Shown: positions 8,201 through 16,829, counted from the first letter of the stretch. The stretch: DNA of 37,133 nucleotides from Jaenimonas drosophilae (GCA_030849065.1 JASAON010001473.1:1-37133); one strand, 5' to 3'. Numbers and translations: made by a program. The notes: generated by a model not told the origin, from the letters alone.

Positions 8201-11097
8201 CGGAGGAGCAAGTATTGGTATGTAGCTCCATGCTACGCGACGCATGGATGCTAGGTGCGACGGGCGACGAGGTGTCCGGCGTGCTTATTCGGCTAGGTAG
8301 AGACCTCGTCCAGGTGGTGCTGGTGAAAAATATTCCAGTTCGTGACGAGGTGATCCATCTGGTACAGGTACTGACGAAAATGAAGATTCCTGATAATCTG
8401 GAATTGTCAGAACTTCATGAGCTGGTCAAACGACGTTCCCACAGGGCAGCTGAGGAGGTGGTAGCGGAGGTGCCCGATCCAACTGCTTTTCATCGCTGCG
8501 TCGTTGTCGCCCATCGCCTTGCTGAGGAGTACAGCACATTGCACCGCGACGATGATGCAGTGCGGGTCCTGGATGATTTGGGTGAGGCACTCTTCGACAT
8601 CCCCTCAGCGGATTCAGAGATCTTCAACCCTGCCGCTGTACTCCGCATTGTGGCCCGATCTATGGATGGGCGCCAAGCACGTATGGATGAAGCAAAGAAG
8701 GTGGTGTCCAGTGTTCTGAGCGCTGCTTCTCCAGCTGCCACCCAACGTCATTTTCACACTGCCATTCGGTGCTGCGTAGCAAGTGGGCAATGGAGTACAT
8801 CCTTTCTGCTTCTTTGCCGTCTGCTCTCTCGGCACCCATTGCACAGCGACGCCGGCGTAACACTCGTTGCGGAAGAGGCTGCGTTGATGTCATTGGTATT
8901 GCAGTGCATGGGCAAACACGCTCCGTGGACGAGTGCACTGCGCAGCTGGGCTCACCTGCAAGATCTCATGCCAGATGGCGTTGCTCAGGCGCTTCCAATT
9001 TCTTCTTCAGCCTCTGCGATGGCTTCACTCTGCGCCGGGGCGCCTCCTGGTACAGATGCCTATCATGTGGTGCAACTCATGCAACTGGCCCACAAGTTTG
9101 GTTTCTCCATCTCTTCAGAGATGTTTGATTTGCTCCTGAGCCAACTAACCAAGGCGCTTCTCGTGACACCGAGCGAGTACGCCGTGCAGGCTCATGCCAT
9201 TGCCACAGTGACGGATTTTCTCGGCCACGCTCGTGTTGAGCGCTTCATGAACGGCATCTCAGCGGAAGCTGCGATGGATGCGACCACGCCAATCATGGAC
9301 GACGGTGCATTTCCCTTGACGGTGGATCGAACGTGGATGCCTGCGGCGCGTCCGCTCCTGACCCCGCAGGAGGTGCACCTTCTTGCTCAGAGGGCACCGG
9401 AGACGGTCACGGCCACAGCCACTCAGCTGGAGTGTCTGGCGGCCAAGCAATTTGGCGGCCGCTTGAAGCCGTTGGAGCTGCCGCTGCTGCTGCGGCTTTA
9501 TTCTCAGGAAGTGTTGCAGGCACTGCAAACCCCCAGCCTTCGGGGAGACGGTGTGGATAGCCCATCTCTGGATTCGCTTCGAAACTCCCCACTCGTCTGG
9601 CTGATGTTGTCGGATATTCTTCACCGGCATGCTCAAAGTTGTGGTGGAGGCTGGCTGACCACCTACACCGCCGATTGGTGCGGCGAAGCGCTGGTAGAAC
9701 ATGTGTGTGTTGCGTGGGATGGCTTCATGTCTAGTGCCACAGCAAAACAGCTTTGGGCTGAGTGCCCTATGAACGAAATTGAGAATCTCGTGCGTGGGCG
9801 TTGGTCGCCACTGGCGGAGGAAGAGCTGCGAGATGAGGTGCGGCGAAGGAAGGGCAAGCCACCACTCCGCCTGGTCACCGCTCCACACTTCACCCGCAAA
9901 GACATTTCCCGCTACTGGGCCTGCTACCACCGTCTCCTCGCCCCAGAGATGCACTTCAATGGGCTGGAGCTGTGTTGCCTTGCGCAGTACATCCCCACCA
10001 TACAGGCCATTCGAGTAAGGTGCAAATCAGATCTTCCAGCAAGAGATCAAGCCATGTGGGAAGTAGCCTCGGCAGTCCAACTGGGCCACTTTCATGAGGC
10101 GGTCATCCCTGCAGATGATCTTCTCGCAGGCATTCGTCGGCGAAAGTCGGTGCAGGCCATTCTTTCCATGTATACAGTGGCGCACAAGTTGCTGTCCAGC
10201 TTGAACGAGGAACTACGCACTGACGCTCACAATCCACATGACTCAGCATTTGCACGTCCGTCCAACCATGGACTCACACCGAGCTATCGTCTCGTTCCGA
10301 CGTCGGAGCTCTCAACAATCAGGAAAGGAACCCGTCTTCACCTGGTAGCGACGGTGATGCACCTACAGGATGCCACAGTACATCCGACTATTCCAGGTCG
10401 TGATGCGGTGGCACCGCTGAGCTCAGCTAGGCCTTATCAATTGTTGCGTGCTGCAGCCCTGGATCTACTTGCTGCACATCACGTGGAGGGCCAGACAATT
10501 GGGCCCACCACAATCCAAAAGCTTCTGGAAGCGAGCACTAGCTGGAAAACGGAAGCAGCAGCATATTATGAGCGACTCCATTCGCACACACTGCCAGATG
10601 CGGCGGCTTGGCGTAGAGCAGTCGAGGTGGTGTCTGAGGAGCTTCGCTGTCAGTCTCCCTCATGGGCACGTGCTGCCGAGCAGCTCGTTGCACGCGGCCG
10701 ACCTGCGCCTCCCGCCTACCCGATGGAGGAATGCCTTTGCCAGCTGCGGGACAGCGCGTTGCGCGTGACCCTTCGGGCTCTCCATCGAGTCTGCCAACAG
10801 CAGCCGTCCCCGGGCTATCTTCCCGACAGTCTCTCTTTACTCCTCCTTGAGGTGTTGAGGCGGTACCTATCCAGTGATTGCGGTGTGGACCTCACTCCGG
10901 CCCCTTCCTTTGCCTTCACCATGAACGATCAGCGCGATGCTGAGGAGCGTCGGATGGCTGACTTGCTGTGGTTGTGCAGAGGCCTCAGTGCTGGCGGCGT
11001 GTGGGAGCAACTGCGCCCAGCGCATGCCGACGCAATTGGCCGCTTGGTAGGACCCCTACGACGATCTACAAGCAACCGACGTGGTTCTGGGGCGTGA
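5281..11097 (+). CDS. Giant PPR-like helical-repeat protein, probably mitochondrial
   Basis: The 1938-residue product starts with an Arg-rich, acid-free segment (first 32 residues) that looks like a mitochondrial presequence. The rest is almost entirely helical. Eight Trp sit in short motifs of the form x-W-x-x-A/L: W80, W259, W662, W696, W1171, W1216, W1755 and W1795, for example EGDWQRGAQLL and SGQWSTSFLLL. Trypanosomatid pentatricopeptide-repeat proteins commonly show G-x-W-x-x-A/L helices, and the segment at about 74-125 reads like one PPR pair with a central Pro and a TYVAVIQA helix. I infer an RNA-binding or scaffold protein of mitochondrial RNA processing or translation. No catalytic domain was seen. 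The start follows a clear acceptor at 5221-5222. The repeat class rests on motif spacing only. Confidence 0.8.
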   Translation: MRCTLQRCVRSPRTAYFLNPSGHVAVRCSSRAAPAAVSTPHTYVPPTVCSVGSAGPSPPTVPAPTEVNHVVSRALQEGDWQRGAQLLRGAVRIGCVPPQSTYVAVIQAVATSGGCSAAVELINTLGTSRSSLTAMYNLAADVMQSNRGGTSSTISTDSPRELGSSDKELLGLVQAAIQQRIALSPQHRLALFHALLQAQQAQELVSLATALVSCMRSEAREVTSPATLSGSHDTSQPIDCLTSSELVATLQAAETTTDWKAASLFMSHWLDVSSAGSTAAIASEALVYCLRTYADALQGEDTESIPWQRVAALAEQCTSNAQHGGDEAVTAALERLKAAAAASSCLEPSISTIGSADADTSVLRKLFLVDRPHENVRAAAAELALPMGLVPRLLRAAIPLLARDAHNSQGPSTYERWVHVVMFLMHLSSKSELQSRGTEDLQLAELFPHPDLVVGSSSEAMPLWKYLIQHLASHGDECHLETVDVAPKLRLIIWLLHYTRYTDQWYARNAKMAVLTDIADPQQSSSEAAEHGNLLHAREKLLDELYYAMTTRQQTYAIAVQRLLLEVVREVTLSSWMDSPQPSRDNMWHRLCVKLLLAGGAPDALEAGITTIADAVVASSKILTPSDWIPLLDYHRALLQEGVAHAQVFKELEATFRRYHAWEAALAYSDTHRESTQDTAPLRRCVIPLLLEAGQWELVLSHLPPPEGRTTSDRLSAFVAQKGIIEAAIESSVREKNADAVLRGVQSIHELQSVVEASGVLAEQAGGGALQWTASMHSDIAVSCALLFVELGCGEEAVTMVEVLERGGATASGTNASSATLVLGLQAYRRAFVEGVASISCTARDPPTSNARDRPLIQVCFASCGMFHRGDAITAFRILADNLRADDVDAPAADASSTFAQHSWVTNGEALIRNAPPPVLGACSGLFFILAAIVERMVKQICMECDATQSPQSCSSHAKDVEGVARVLIAWACTEEQVLVCSSMLRDAWMLGATGDEVSGVLIRLGRDLVQVVLVKNIPVRDEVIHLVQVLTKMKIPDNLELSELHELVKRRSHRAAEEVVAEVPDPTAFHRCVVVAHRLAEEYSTLHRDDDAVRVLDDLGEALFDIPSADSEIFNPAAVLRIVARSMDGRQARMDEAKKVVSSVLSAASPAATQRHFHTAIRCCVASGQWSTSFLLLCRLLSRHPLHSDAGVTLVAEEAALMSLVLQCMGKHAPWTSALRSWAHLQDLMPDGVAQALPISSSASAMASLCAGAPPGTDAYHVVQLMQLAHKFGFSISSEMFDLLLSQLTKALLVTPSEYAVQAHAIATVTDFLGHARVERFMNGISAEAAMDATTPIMDDGAFPLTVDRTWMPAARPLLTPQEVHLLAQRAPETVTATATQLECLAAKQFGGRLKPLELPLLLRLYSQEVLQALQTPSLRGDGVDSPSLDSLRNSPLVWLMLSDILHRHAQSCGGGWLTTYTADWCGEALVEHVCVAWDGFMSSATAKQLWAECPMNEIENLVRGRWSPLAEEELRDEVRRRKGKPPLRLVTAPHFTRKDISRYWACYHRLLAPEMHFNGLELCCLAQYIPTIQAIRVRCKSDLPARDQAMWEVASAVQLGHFHEAVIPADDLLAGIRRRKSVQAILSMYTVAHKLLSSLNEELRTDAHNPHDSAFARPSNHGLTPSYRLVPTSELSTIRKGTRLHLVATVMHLQDATVHPTIPGRDAVAPLSSARPYQLLRAAALDLLAAHHVEGQTIGPTTIQKLLEASTSWKTEAAAYYERLHSHTLPDAAAWRRAVEVVSEELRCQSPSWARAAEQLVARGRPAPPAYPMEECLCQLRDSALRVTLRALHRVCQQQPSPGYLPDSLSLLLLEVLRRYLSSDCGVDLTPAPSFAFTMNDQRDAEERRMADLLWLCRGLSAGGVWEQLRPAHADAIGRLVGPLRRSTSNRRGSGA

Positions 11098-11395
11098 AAC
11101 GGTCACACATCACGCTTAAATTCACCTTTTGGTTCATCGTGTAACATGCTTGGTCTTCAGTATGTCTTCGGTGGTATGTATGATAAAGGATGGTGAATTT
11201 GCCATGAATCTGCTGAATCAATCTTTCTTCTTCGATTCTTCTATTTCTTCTGTTTTCCATGACGTGACTCATTCATAGACTTTCGTCAAGCATTTCATCT
11301 TCATCCCAAATCATCCCAGCAATCTCATATCCCATTTTCGGCAAAAAAAAACTCATTTCCCACAGCTCATCCATCTCAGGTGCCAACTCTCAGCA
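11098..11395. other. Intergenic region with several close AG acceptors
   Basis: The region has T-rich sequence at about 11220-11255 and C/T-rich sequence from 11279. Candidate acceptor AGs occur in CCCAGC, CACAGC, CTCAGG and CTCAGC within the last 80 bases before the ATG at 11396. The 5' UTR is therefore short and may be heterogeneous. Confidence 0.5.
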
Positions 11396-13120
11396 ATGAT
11401 GACTCCGTACGGCGGCTCCATCCCCCTATTACAGATCCTCCCCTTTATTTGTTTGACCGTATTGTGCTTGGCCGCTCCCGTCTCTGGCGATTTGTGGCCA
11501 TTTTGGCGAAGTGGTGAGGCAACGGCCTCTACGCACTCACAGAAGGAAAGCGATTCACTCCGCTCGCAGTCGTACGTGTTTGCCGACGGAGACGATAGTG
11601 CGCTAACGCTTTCTGTGTTGAGATCGCTTCGTGAGCATGAACGCCAAGAGAGCGCACGCAATCTGCTCGCTGGCCTCGAGAAGAAGAGCAAGTTGCTCCC
11701 ATGTTGGAAACAGGCACTCAGCAAGTTAAAGCAAGGGTGCGCACAAATTCAATCCCACGATGCGTCTCGAAGCCACTTTGCCTTAGCGTTGGCTATGTGT
11801 GACGCGCAAGCGGATGGCCGCACAGTGCTTTCCTACAGTTGTTCCAGCTCCCTCTTCACAGAGACGGAGGTACGGCAATGTTTGCAGGGGTTGTCCGAGA
11901 CGTCGTACGTCTTGTTTGTGCAGTACCGCCTGCACACCGATGTGCTTTGCGCGTATCTTCAGGAGGAGCTCTTCCAGGAGCGCACTGAGATTGCGGTTGC
12001 GTCCCTTCGTGCGGAAGCCATCGCTACAGTGCGTGCCATTCAAGATTTGCGTGACGCTGGAGATGAGCTTCTTCGAACCGCTCGTAGCGGCACTCACCTT
12101 CAGCAGAAAGCTGCCGAAACTGCTGAGCTGGTCGATCAGAAACTGCGCGGATTGGCGCAGCAGACAGCTGAGCAGATTTTGATGTGGAAGTCCCTGGCAC
12201 GCGCTACCGATGACATACTTCACACGAGTACGACGGTGAATGAGTCACTCCTTGCCTTTGCCGCATCATTGAAGGAGGCTTCGACAGAGACGAAGGATCT
12301 TCTTCTCGCACTTGACAATCAGGCTCGCTACCAATATGAGACGATGAAGGTGCATGGAGCGTCACTAATTCGTCTTATGGAGCAGATGGATTCCCTGCAG
12401 AGGGCTGCAGAAGCAAGTGCTGTCGTGCAGGTGGTGCTGCGCTCGCTCGGTGTGGGGCTACTGCTTCTGCTGATTACGAGCAGCCCACGCACCTGCAGCG
12501 CAAGGCTTCCCTGTCTGCTTCTGTGGCTCGTTGGTGTGCTGCTTCCTCTTTTTCTCCACCGTGGCGTAGAGGGCCCTGTGCAAGCCGTTCTCGCCACTCT
12601 CCCCGTCTGGTACTTGTGTATGGCAGGATGCCTGACGACGGTGATGTGGTGCGCCTACATTTACGTTCCCGCATCGCAGCAGCAGCGGCAGTTCATGCGA
12701 GAAGAAATGAGCTTGGCGCTTCGTGAGGCTGGCTTTGTCGGTGAGGCCACGGAGAGAGTGAGGAGCAATGCTTCACCGAGTGCGTCAAGACATAAACTGC
12801 ACATGAATGATGCTGGAGCGATTATGGGATGGCAAGCAATTTCTAACTCCCCTAACCCGTCACGTGTGCTGTGTTATGATTCCCTTCAATCGGAGAGCAC
12901 CCGAAGCAACGGCAGTACGTCAGCGGGGCGGCCCTCCACGATTCCTTCAACGTTCGCACCCGATGAGGAGGTGGCAGCCGCTGCAATCCATGAAGTAACG
13001 CTGCCAGGTGAAGCGCACTTCACCGTGTCGGAAACGATTGCCACGCCCGTGAAGCGCAAGCGCAGCAGAAGCTCCGCGACTTCACGCCGTCGTGCAGCAA
13101 AGCAACCCAGGACAAAATGA
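11396..13120 (+). CDS. GEX1: KAR5/GEX1/Brambleberry-family nuclear fusion protein
   Basis: Members of this family sit in the nuclear envelope and drive nuclear fusion after gamete fusion in yeast (Kar5), plants and protists (GEX1) and zebrafish (Brambleberry). The 574-residue protein has the family layout. A signal peptide covers about 1-31, followed by a luminal Cys-rich domain (about 100-190). Cysteines at 103, 115, 135, 149, 162 and 185 sit in the family pattern: CW at 103-104, LALAMC, a G-R after it, and YRLHTDVLC. A long coiled coil covers about 195-340, and hydrophobic membrane segments lie at about 345-363, 371-388 and 396-424. A Lys/Arg-rich tail ends the protein and could act as a nuclear signal or contact chromatin. 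Two ATGs in tandem open the frame; either is possible. Family assignment is by architecture and Cys pattern recalled from the family, so a profile search should confirm it. Confidence 0.8.
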   Translation: MMTPYGGSIPLLQILPFICLTVLCLAAPVSGDLWPFWRSGEATASTHSQKESDSLRSQSYVFADGDDSALTLSVLRSLREHERQESARNLLAGLEKKSKLLPCWKQALSKLKQGCAQIQSHDASRSHFALALAMCDAQADGRTVLSYSCSSSLFTETEVRQCLQGLSETSYVLFVQYRLHTDVLCAYLQEELFQERTEIAVASLRAEAIATVRAIQDLRDAGDELLRTARSGTHLQQKAAETAELVDQKLRGLAQQTAEQILMWKSLARATDDILHTSTTVNESLLAFAASLKEASTETKDLLLALDNQARYQYETMKVHGASLIRLMEQMDSLQRAAEASAVVQVVLRSLGVGLLLLLITSSPRTCSARLPCLLLWLVGVLLPLFLHRGVEGPVQAVLATLPVWYLCMAGCLTTVMWCAYIYVPASQQQRQFMREEMSLALREAGFVGEATERVRSNASPSASRHKLHMNDAGAIMGWQAISNSPNPSRVLCYDSLQSESTRSNGSTSAGRPSTIPSTFAPDEEVAAAAIHEVTLPGEAHFTVSETIATPVKRKRSRSSATSRRRAAKQPRTK

Positions 13121-13859
13121 CTTTATGCAGGTGGGCACATGTATATCTTTTTCATCTCTTCTCGTATAATGTCTCTTCATCTACTCCATCTTTTAAGGTA
13201 TTCCACCTCTCTTCATCAGCCTCCACCACACTTGCTTTAATCCCACCGGGAGCCCTGAAGCAGGGAACGGCTTGCAGAACTGCTCTATGGGCTGGAGAGG
13301 CTGAATCGTCTGCATCCTTCTCATTCTGCGGATGATGGGCAGTCTACGTGTCATTTGCTTCCTCCATTTTCCTCTTCTTTTTTGCATCAATCGCTTGCGT
13401 ACTTTTCTACGCAAGTGCTCAGCTTGGAGTGTATAATCCCCCTTTTTTCTGCTACAGCCAAAAAGATGCACGGAGCTATTGAGTTCTGTCTGCTCTCCTC
13501 TTGGTGCTCTCTTCCACGTCCACTTGTCATTTTTCTTCTTGTGGAACATTCTATCAAACATTCAAACACTCTAAAACCACCACTCCTCCAACGTGACGGG
13601 GTAACGTACGTGTCCCTCCCATACAAACAGAACCCATAGAAACACGAGTGACTCAACACACATTATTCCCTTACCATTGCACATGACAACCGAATGCCTT
13701 CCTTGACTAAATGACGATCCTATCCTGGTGTTTTTTCTTTCATTCCTAGTAGATCATTGGCTGTCGCCCTCGGATCACCCCTCGGCGCAGTGCGAGTGGT
13801 AGACGAGCCACCAAAATAGCTGGTCAGTCTGTGTTGCACGGCTGGGGAGATACATAGTC
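13121..13859. other. Long intergenic region rich in pyrimidine tracts
   Basis: These 739 bases contain several T/C-rich runs (about 13140-13200, 13360-13385, 13439-13452, 13728-13746). Only short frames are present and none has an initiator next to a convincing acceptor except the downstream gene. The run at 13728-13746 with the AG at 13748-13749 serves the ATG at 13860, leaving a leader of about 110 bases. No RNA gene is recognised. Confidence 0.5.
13728..13749 (+). promoter_or_regulatory. Polypyrimidine tract and AG (Cys-register coiled-coil gene)
   Basis: A T-rich run ends in ATTCCTAG with the AG at 13748-13749. The next ATG in the sequence, at 13860, is the start used for the coiled-coil gene. 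Confidence 0.6.
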
Positions 13860-15683
13860 ATGGGAAACCCAGAGACTTTCAGTGAAGGCCTGGTGAAGCC
13901 TAGACGGCCAGAAACGTGCACCTCATCTGAGGCTGCTGATGCTGAGCTTGAAGGCTGGATGGCCATTTCGGAGCTCATGCTCATCCAAGCAGCGAGGGAG
14001 GCATTGGTGACAGGCGAGGAGCCGTCAGCGCGAGCATCCCTCATCATTGAATATGCCAATGATTGGCATTGCTTGTGGGCATCTTTTGCTGGTAGTCTTT
14101 CCCGGAGTGCCGGTGCTTGGGGGCACCTCCCCACTCAAAAGGAGCGCGCTGAGGACGGCGTAGTAAATGGCCATTCCCTCAATGCTTCACCAGAGCATAT
14201 GGGAGCTTGTTCTGAAGCAGCAGCTGCGCTCGAAGCCATGCAGCGGCAACGTGTTGAGTTACAAGCTGCTCTTGACCCGCTTGAGCAACAAAAAAAGTCT
14301 CTCATTGGTGAGGTTGAAGCCAAACAGGCGCTGCTCCAAAGGAGCTCTGACGAGTGTGCTGCTCAACAACGTACCCTGACTGAGGTTCAGAACCATGTAG
14401 ATTCTCTCCGTGCAAATGTTTCGGCATTGGCACGGGAGGAGGAGGAGCACCAACTGCAGCTGAAGCAGCTGAAAACTTCATGCGAGGACACGCGCACGAC
14501 TCGAAACTCTCTCGAAGCAACCGTGCTTCTGCTCCAGGAACAACATGCAGACTTAGTAAAAGGCATTTCTGGTAGCGACATGCGAATGTCTGACAATCAG
14601 CATGCGTGTGAGCGCATGACTCAACTGCGCATCTCTCTGGAAGATGAGGTCGCGTCACAGAAACGTGCTCTCTCAACTTTGCAGGCGGACCTCAACGATC
14701 GTCAGACCGCCCTCAGCGCTGCACATGAATCTCTGCAACTTGCCAATCGTGAGATTGCCGAGAAGGGTCACTCTCTGGCTGACCTGAAAGTGTCCTGCGA
14801 AGAGCTGACCCGTCGCAGCCAAGTACTACAGTCGGAGGTACAGAACCGTCAGGAAACGCTGGAGCAGCTAGAGAGTGACGTTGACGTCAGCCAGAAGACC
14901 CTCAGCGAGGTTAACCATGAGGCTGGGGGTCTTCGGCGCACGTGTGACGCTCTGCGGGCTCAACGGTCTGATCTTGAGGCTTCAATGCAGCAACTGAGGG
15001 AGGAATGCGGCGCACTAGAGGAGCTGCTGCATCGGCGCCGGATGGAGTGGAGTGAGGCATCGAACCACGCCACAGCAAACTTTGCTCGCCGAGACACGCG
15101 TTCCTATCCAAGAGACGAGGAGGAGCCATATGCCGATGACCGTCAACGGCGGGCTCTCCCCAATTCACACGCGCAGACGAGGGCAGAGACGGGTGTTGCT
15201 GGGATTGGCCGGCATACCGCCGACACTGGACACACGCTGTATCGTGGAGGGGAGATACCCGATGAGGTGGACGACGACGATTTGCTCAACGTGGAGGCAC
15301 CCGTCTATCGCTACGAACGTGTGCTCCCGGCTGCCAACTCAGTCAATCCCATCACGATGTCATTGATGGAGGTTCAGGACCAGGCGCGCAACCTAAGACT
15401 ACACAACACCACTGCCGGTGATGGAACTGTGAACACCCCACGGACGGGTCGAAGTGGACATCGGGGAACCCCTGTCATCTCCCGATCGTTGTACCTGCAG
15501 TACAGCACGCCGCGACGTCGAGAGGCAAGCTGCAGCGTGGACCGCCCAGACCCTACAGCCGTTGATCCGTCGATTGGTGAGGCGTGGCGCGCCAGGATGG
15601 CTCGTCTCAAGGGTGAACTTCGGGGTCTTCGAGAGGACCTGAGCGTTGGTGCTACCGACACGGTAAGACGCACGACGTCGTGA
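13860..15683 (+). CDS. Coiled-coil protein with cysteines in one heptad register
   Basis: The 607-residue product begins MGNPETF, which fits the N-myristoylation pattern G-x3-T, although such short matches occur by chance. A long coiled coil spans about 120-395. It contains diverged repeat units starting with a Leu-Lys/Arg-x-Ser/Thr-Cys-Glu/Asp motif at about 204, 309 and 358. All seven Cys between residues 100 and 400 (117, 166, 208, 250, 313, 362, 383) are separated by multiples of seven, and the flanking Leu pattern places them at core position a. The C-terminal third (400-607) is Arg/Ser/Thr-rich and probably disordered, with an acidic EVDDDDLL patch and a final helix (about 572-592). I do not recognise the family. 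A cytoskeletal or flagellum/basal-body role would be typical for such proteins but is only a guess. Confidence 0.75.
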   Translation: MGNPETFSEGLVKPRRPETCTSSEAADAELEGWMAISELMLIQAAREALVTGEEPSARASLIIEYANDWHCLWASFAGSLSRSAGAWGHLPTQKERAEDGVVNGHSLNASPEHMGACSEAAAALEAMQRQRVELQAALDPLEQQKKSLIGEVEAKQALLQRSSDECAAQQRTLTEVQNHVDSLRANVSALAREEEEHQLQLKQLKTSCEDTRTTRNSLEATVLLLQEQHADLVKGISGSDMRMSDNQHACERMTQLRISLEDEVASQKRALSTLQADLNDRQTALSAAHESLQLANREIAEKGHSLADLKVSCEELTRRSQVLQSEVQNRQETLEQLESDVDVSQKTLSEVNHEAGGLRRTCDALRAQRSDLEASMQQLREECGALEELLHRRRMEWSEASNHATANFARRDTRSYPRDEEEPYADDRQRRALPNSHAQTRAETGVAGIGRHTADTGHTLYRGGEIPDEVDDDDLLNVEAPVYRYERVLPAANSVNPITMSLMEVQDQARNLRLHNTTAGDGTVNTPRTGRSGHRGTPVISRSLYLQYSTPRRREASCSVDRPDPTAVDPSIGEAWRARMARLKGELRGLREDLSVGATDTVRRTTS

Positions 15684-15783
15684 AGTGAATCCACGCACAA
15701 CTCCTCTTAACAGAGAGCCAGTCACTCGTCTCATGGAAAGTATGGATGGATGGATTGTGGTGAAACAACGCTTGAAGAATACC

Positions 15784-15827
15784 ATTCTCTTCTTTTTATC
15801 ATTGACAAATGTAGATTGTAGGTTAGA
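15784..15827 (+). promoter_or_regulatory. Polypyrimidine tract with AG acceptors (RRP40)
   Basis: A CTCTTCTTTTT-type run lies about 45-60 bases before the ATG at 15843, and the first downstream AGs are at about 15813, 15820 and 15826. The leader is very short, 15-30 bases. The whole gap to the preceding stop is only about 160 bases, the tightest spacing in the window. Confidence 0.6.
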
Positions 15828-15842
15828 AACTCCTCTGATTCG

Positions 15843-16829
15843 ATGTCTGGGGGTGTTGCACCGCTAGTGGCGGTTGGGGAGCATGTCTGTCTTCCTGGAG
15901 ACCCTGTACTTCAGCTCACAGAAGAGGCTGTGGTGTCGATTGCTGGAGGTCTTAGACGATTGCCTGCACAGCCGCCATCCACAGGCGAGCTGCTCCTATC
16001 TGAGTTTTGTGCCCCGCTGCAAGCGGCTCAGCATCCACTCCACACGAACCTCCGCCAATTCCACATTGAGTCCCCTGCCGCGCGACGCTACGTGGGAGCC
16101 GCGGGGGACCCCGTCGTGGTCGTGGTGACACGCAAAGTTGCGCAGCACGGGTACATGTGTTTTATGGGAGGTCCCTACCCTGGATATCTCGACGCCTTAG
16201 CCTTTGATGGAGCCACAAAAAACAGCCGCCCTCGGGCAGAGGAGGGGAGCGTGCTCTACTGCCACGTGAAACCGCGAGTAAAGGCGACGTATGCGGCCCC
16301 TACGCCGGCATCACGCGCCATCATTGGTGTAGATGAGAGCTTGGCCACAGCGATGGAAACCGGAGAGATGGAACTGAGCTGCCTGGCCTCCGAAGTAGGA
16401 CTGACACCGAAAGACTGGACCTCCGGGCAGGCACCCTTTGGCATGCTGGAAGGGGGAACGGTCCTCTCTCTGCCACTAATGTATGTCCGTAGTCTTCTTG
16501 CCCCCAGCCACACTCGCGAAGCACCAGCAACTGCAGCAACGAGCAGCACCACGGAGAGTACTTCACATAAGCGACCCCGGGAAGAGGGAGAGGGGGAGGA
16601 GGTTCGAGCGTCCTACTTGCTCGAGCTCCTCGGAAAGCGGGTGCCATTTGAGATCTGCATTGGTGTGAACGGTCTTGTGTGGGTAAAAGGGGCCCAGAGT
16701 GAAGTGGACCCGCATGCTGGTGTCCGTCGTACCGTAGCTGTGGCGTCCTGCCTTACAGAGGGACAAGCAGACGCCACCAAGGAGGAAATGGAGCAGCGCG
16801 TTAAGTCGTACTTTGGGGAATCGTCGTAA
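15843..16829 (+). CDS. RRP40: Exosome complex cap subunit RRP40 (EXOSC3-like)
   Basis: RRP40 is one of the three S1/KH cap proteins of the RNA exosome, which trims and degrades RNA 3' to 5'. The 328-residue protein has the expected order. The N-terminal domain contains a G-x-x-x-C-L-P-G-D-P-V-L-type start (about 11-24). An S1-like domain (about 80-150) has the signature GDPVVVVVTRKVAQHGYMC and a G-x-x-G-x-L-x-x-L-A-F segment. A C-terminal KH-type domain carries the RRP40 motif GVNGLVWVKG (274-283), equivalent to the G-x-NG-x-x-W-V motif of yeast and human proteins. A Ser/Thr/Glu-rich insert (about 221-252) separates S1 and KH and looks lineage-specific. The start is the first ATG after the acceptors. 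Trypanosome exosomes contain RRP40, so presence is expected. Confidence 0.92.
   Translation: MSGGVAPLVAVGEHVCLPGDPVLQLTEEAVVSIAGGLRRLPAQPPSTGELLLSEFCAPLQAAQHPLHTNLRQFHIESPAARRYVGAAGDPVVVVVTRKVAQHGYMCFMGGPYPGYLDALAFDGATKNSRPRAEEGSVLYCHVKPRVKATYAAPTPASRAIIGVDESLATAMETGEMELSCLASEVGLTPKDWTSGQAPFGMLEGGTVLSLPLMYVRSLLAPSHTREAPATAATSSTTESTSHKRPREEGEGEEVRASYLLELLGKRVPFEICIGVNGLVWVKGAQSEVDPHAGVRRTVAVASCLTEGQADATKEEMEQRVKSYFGESS

Noticed and set aside
9259..9954. 231-codon minus-strand frame
   Set aside because: Shadow of the large helical-repeat gene; no family motif and opposite to the direction of the unit.
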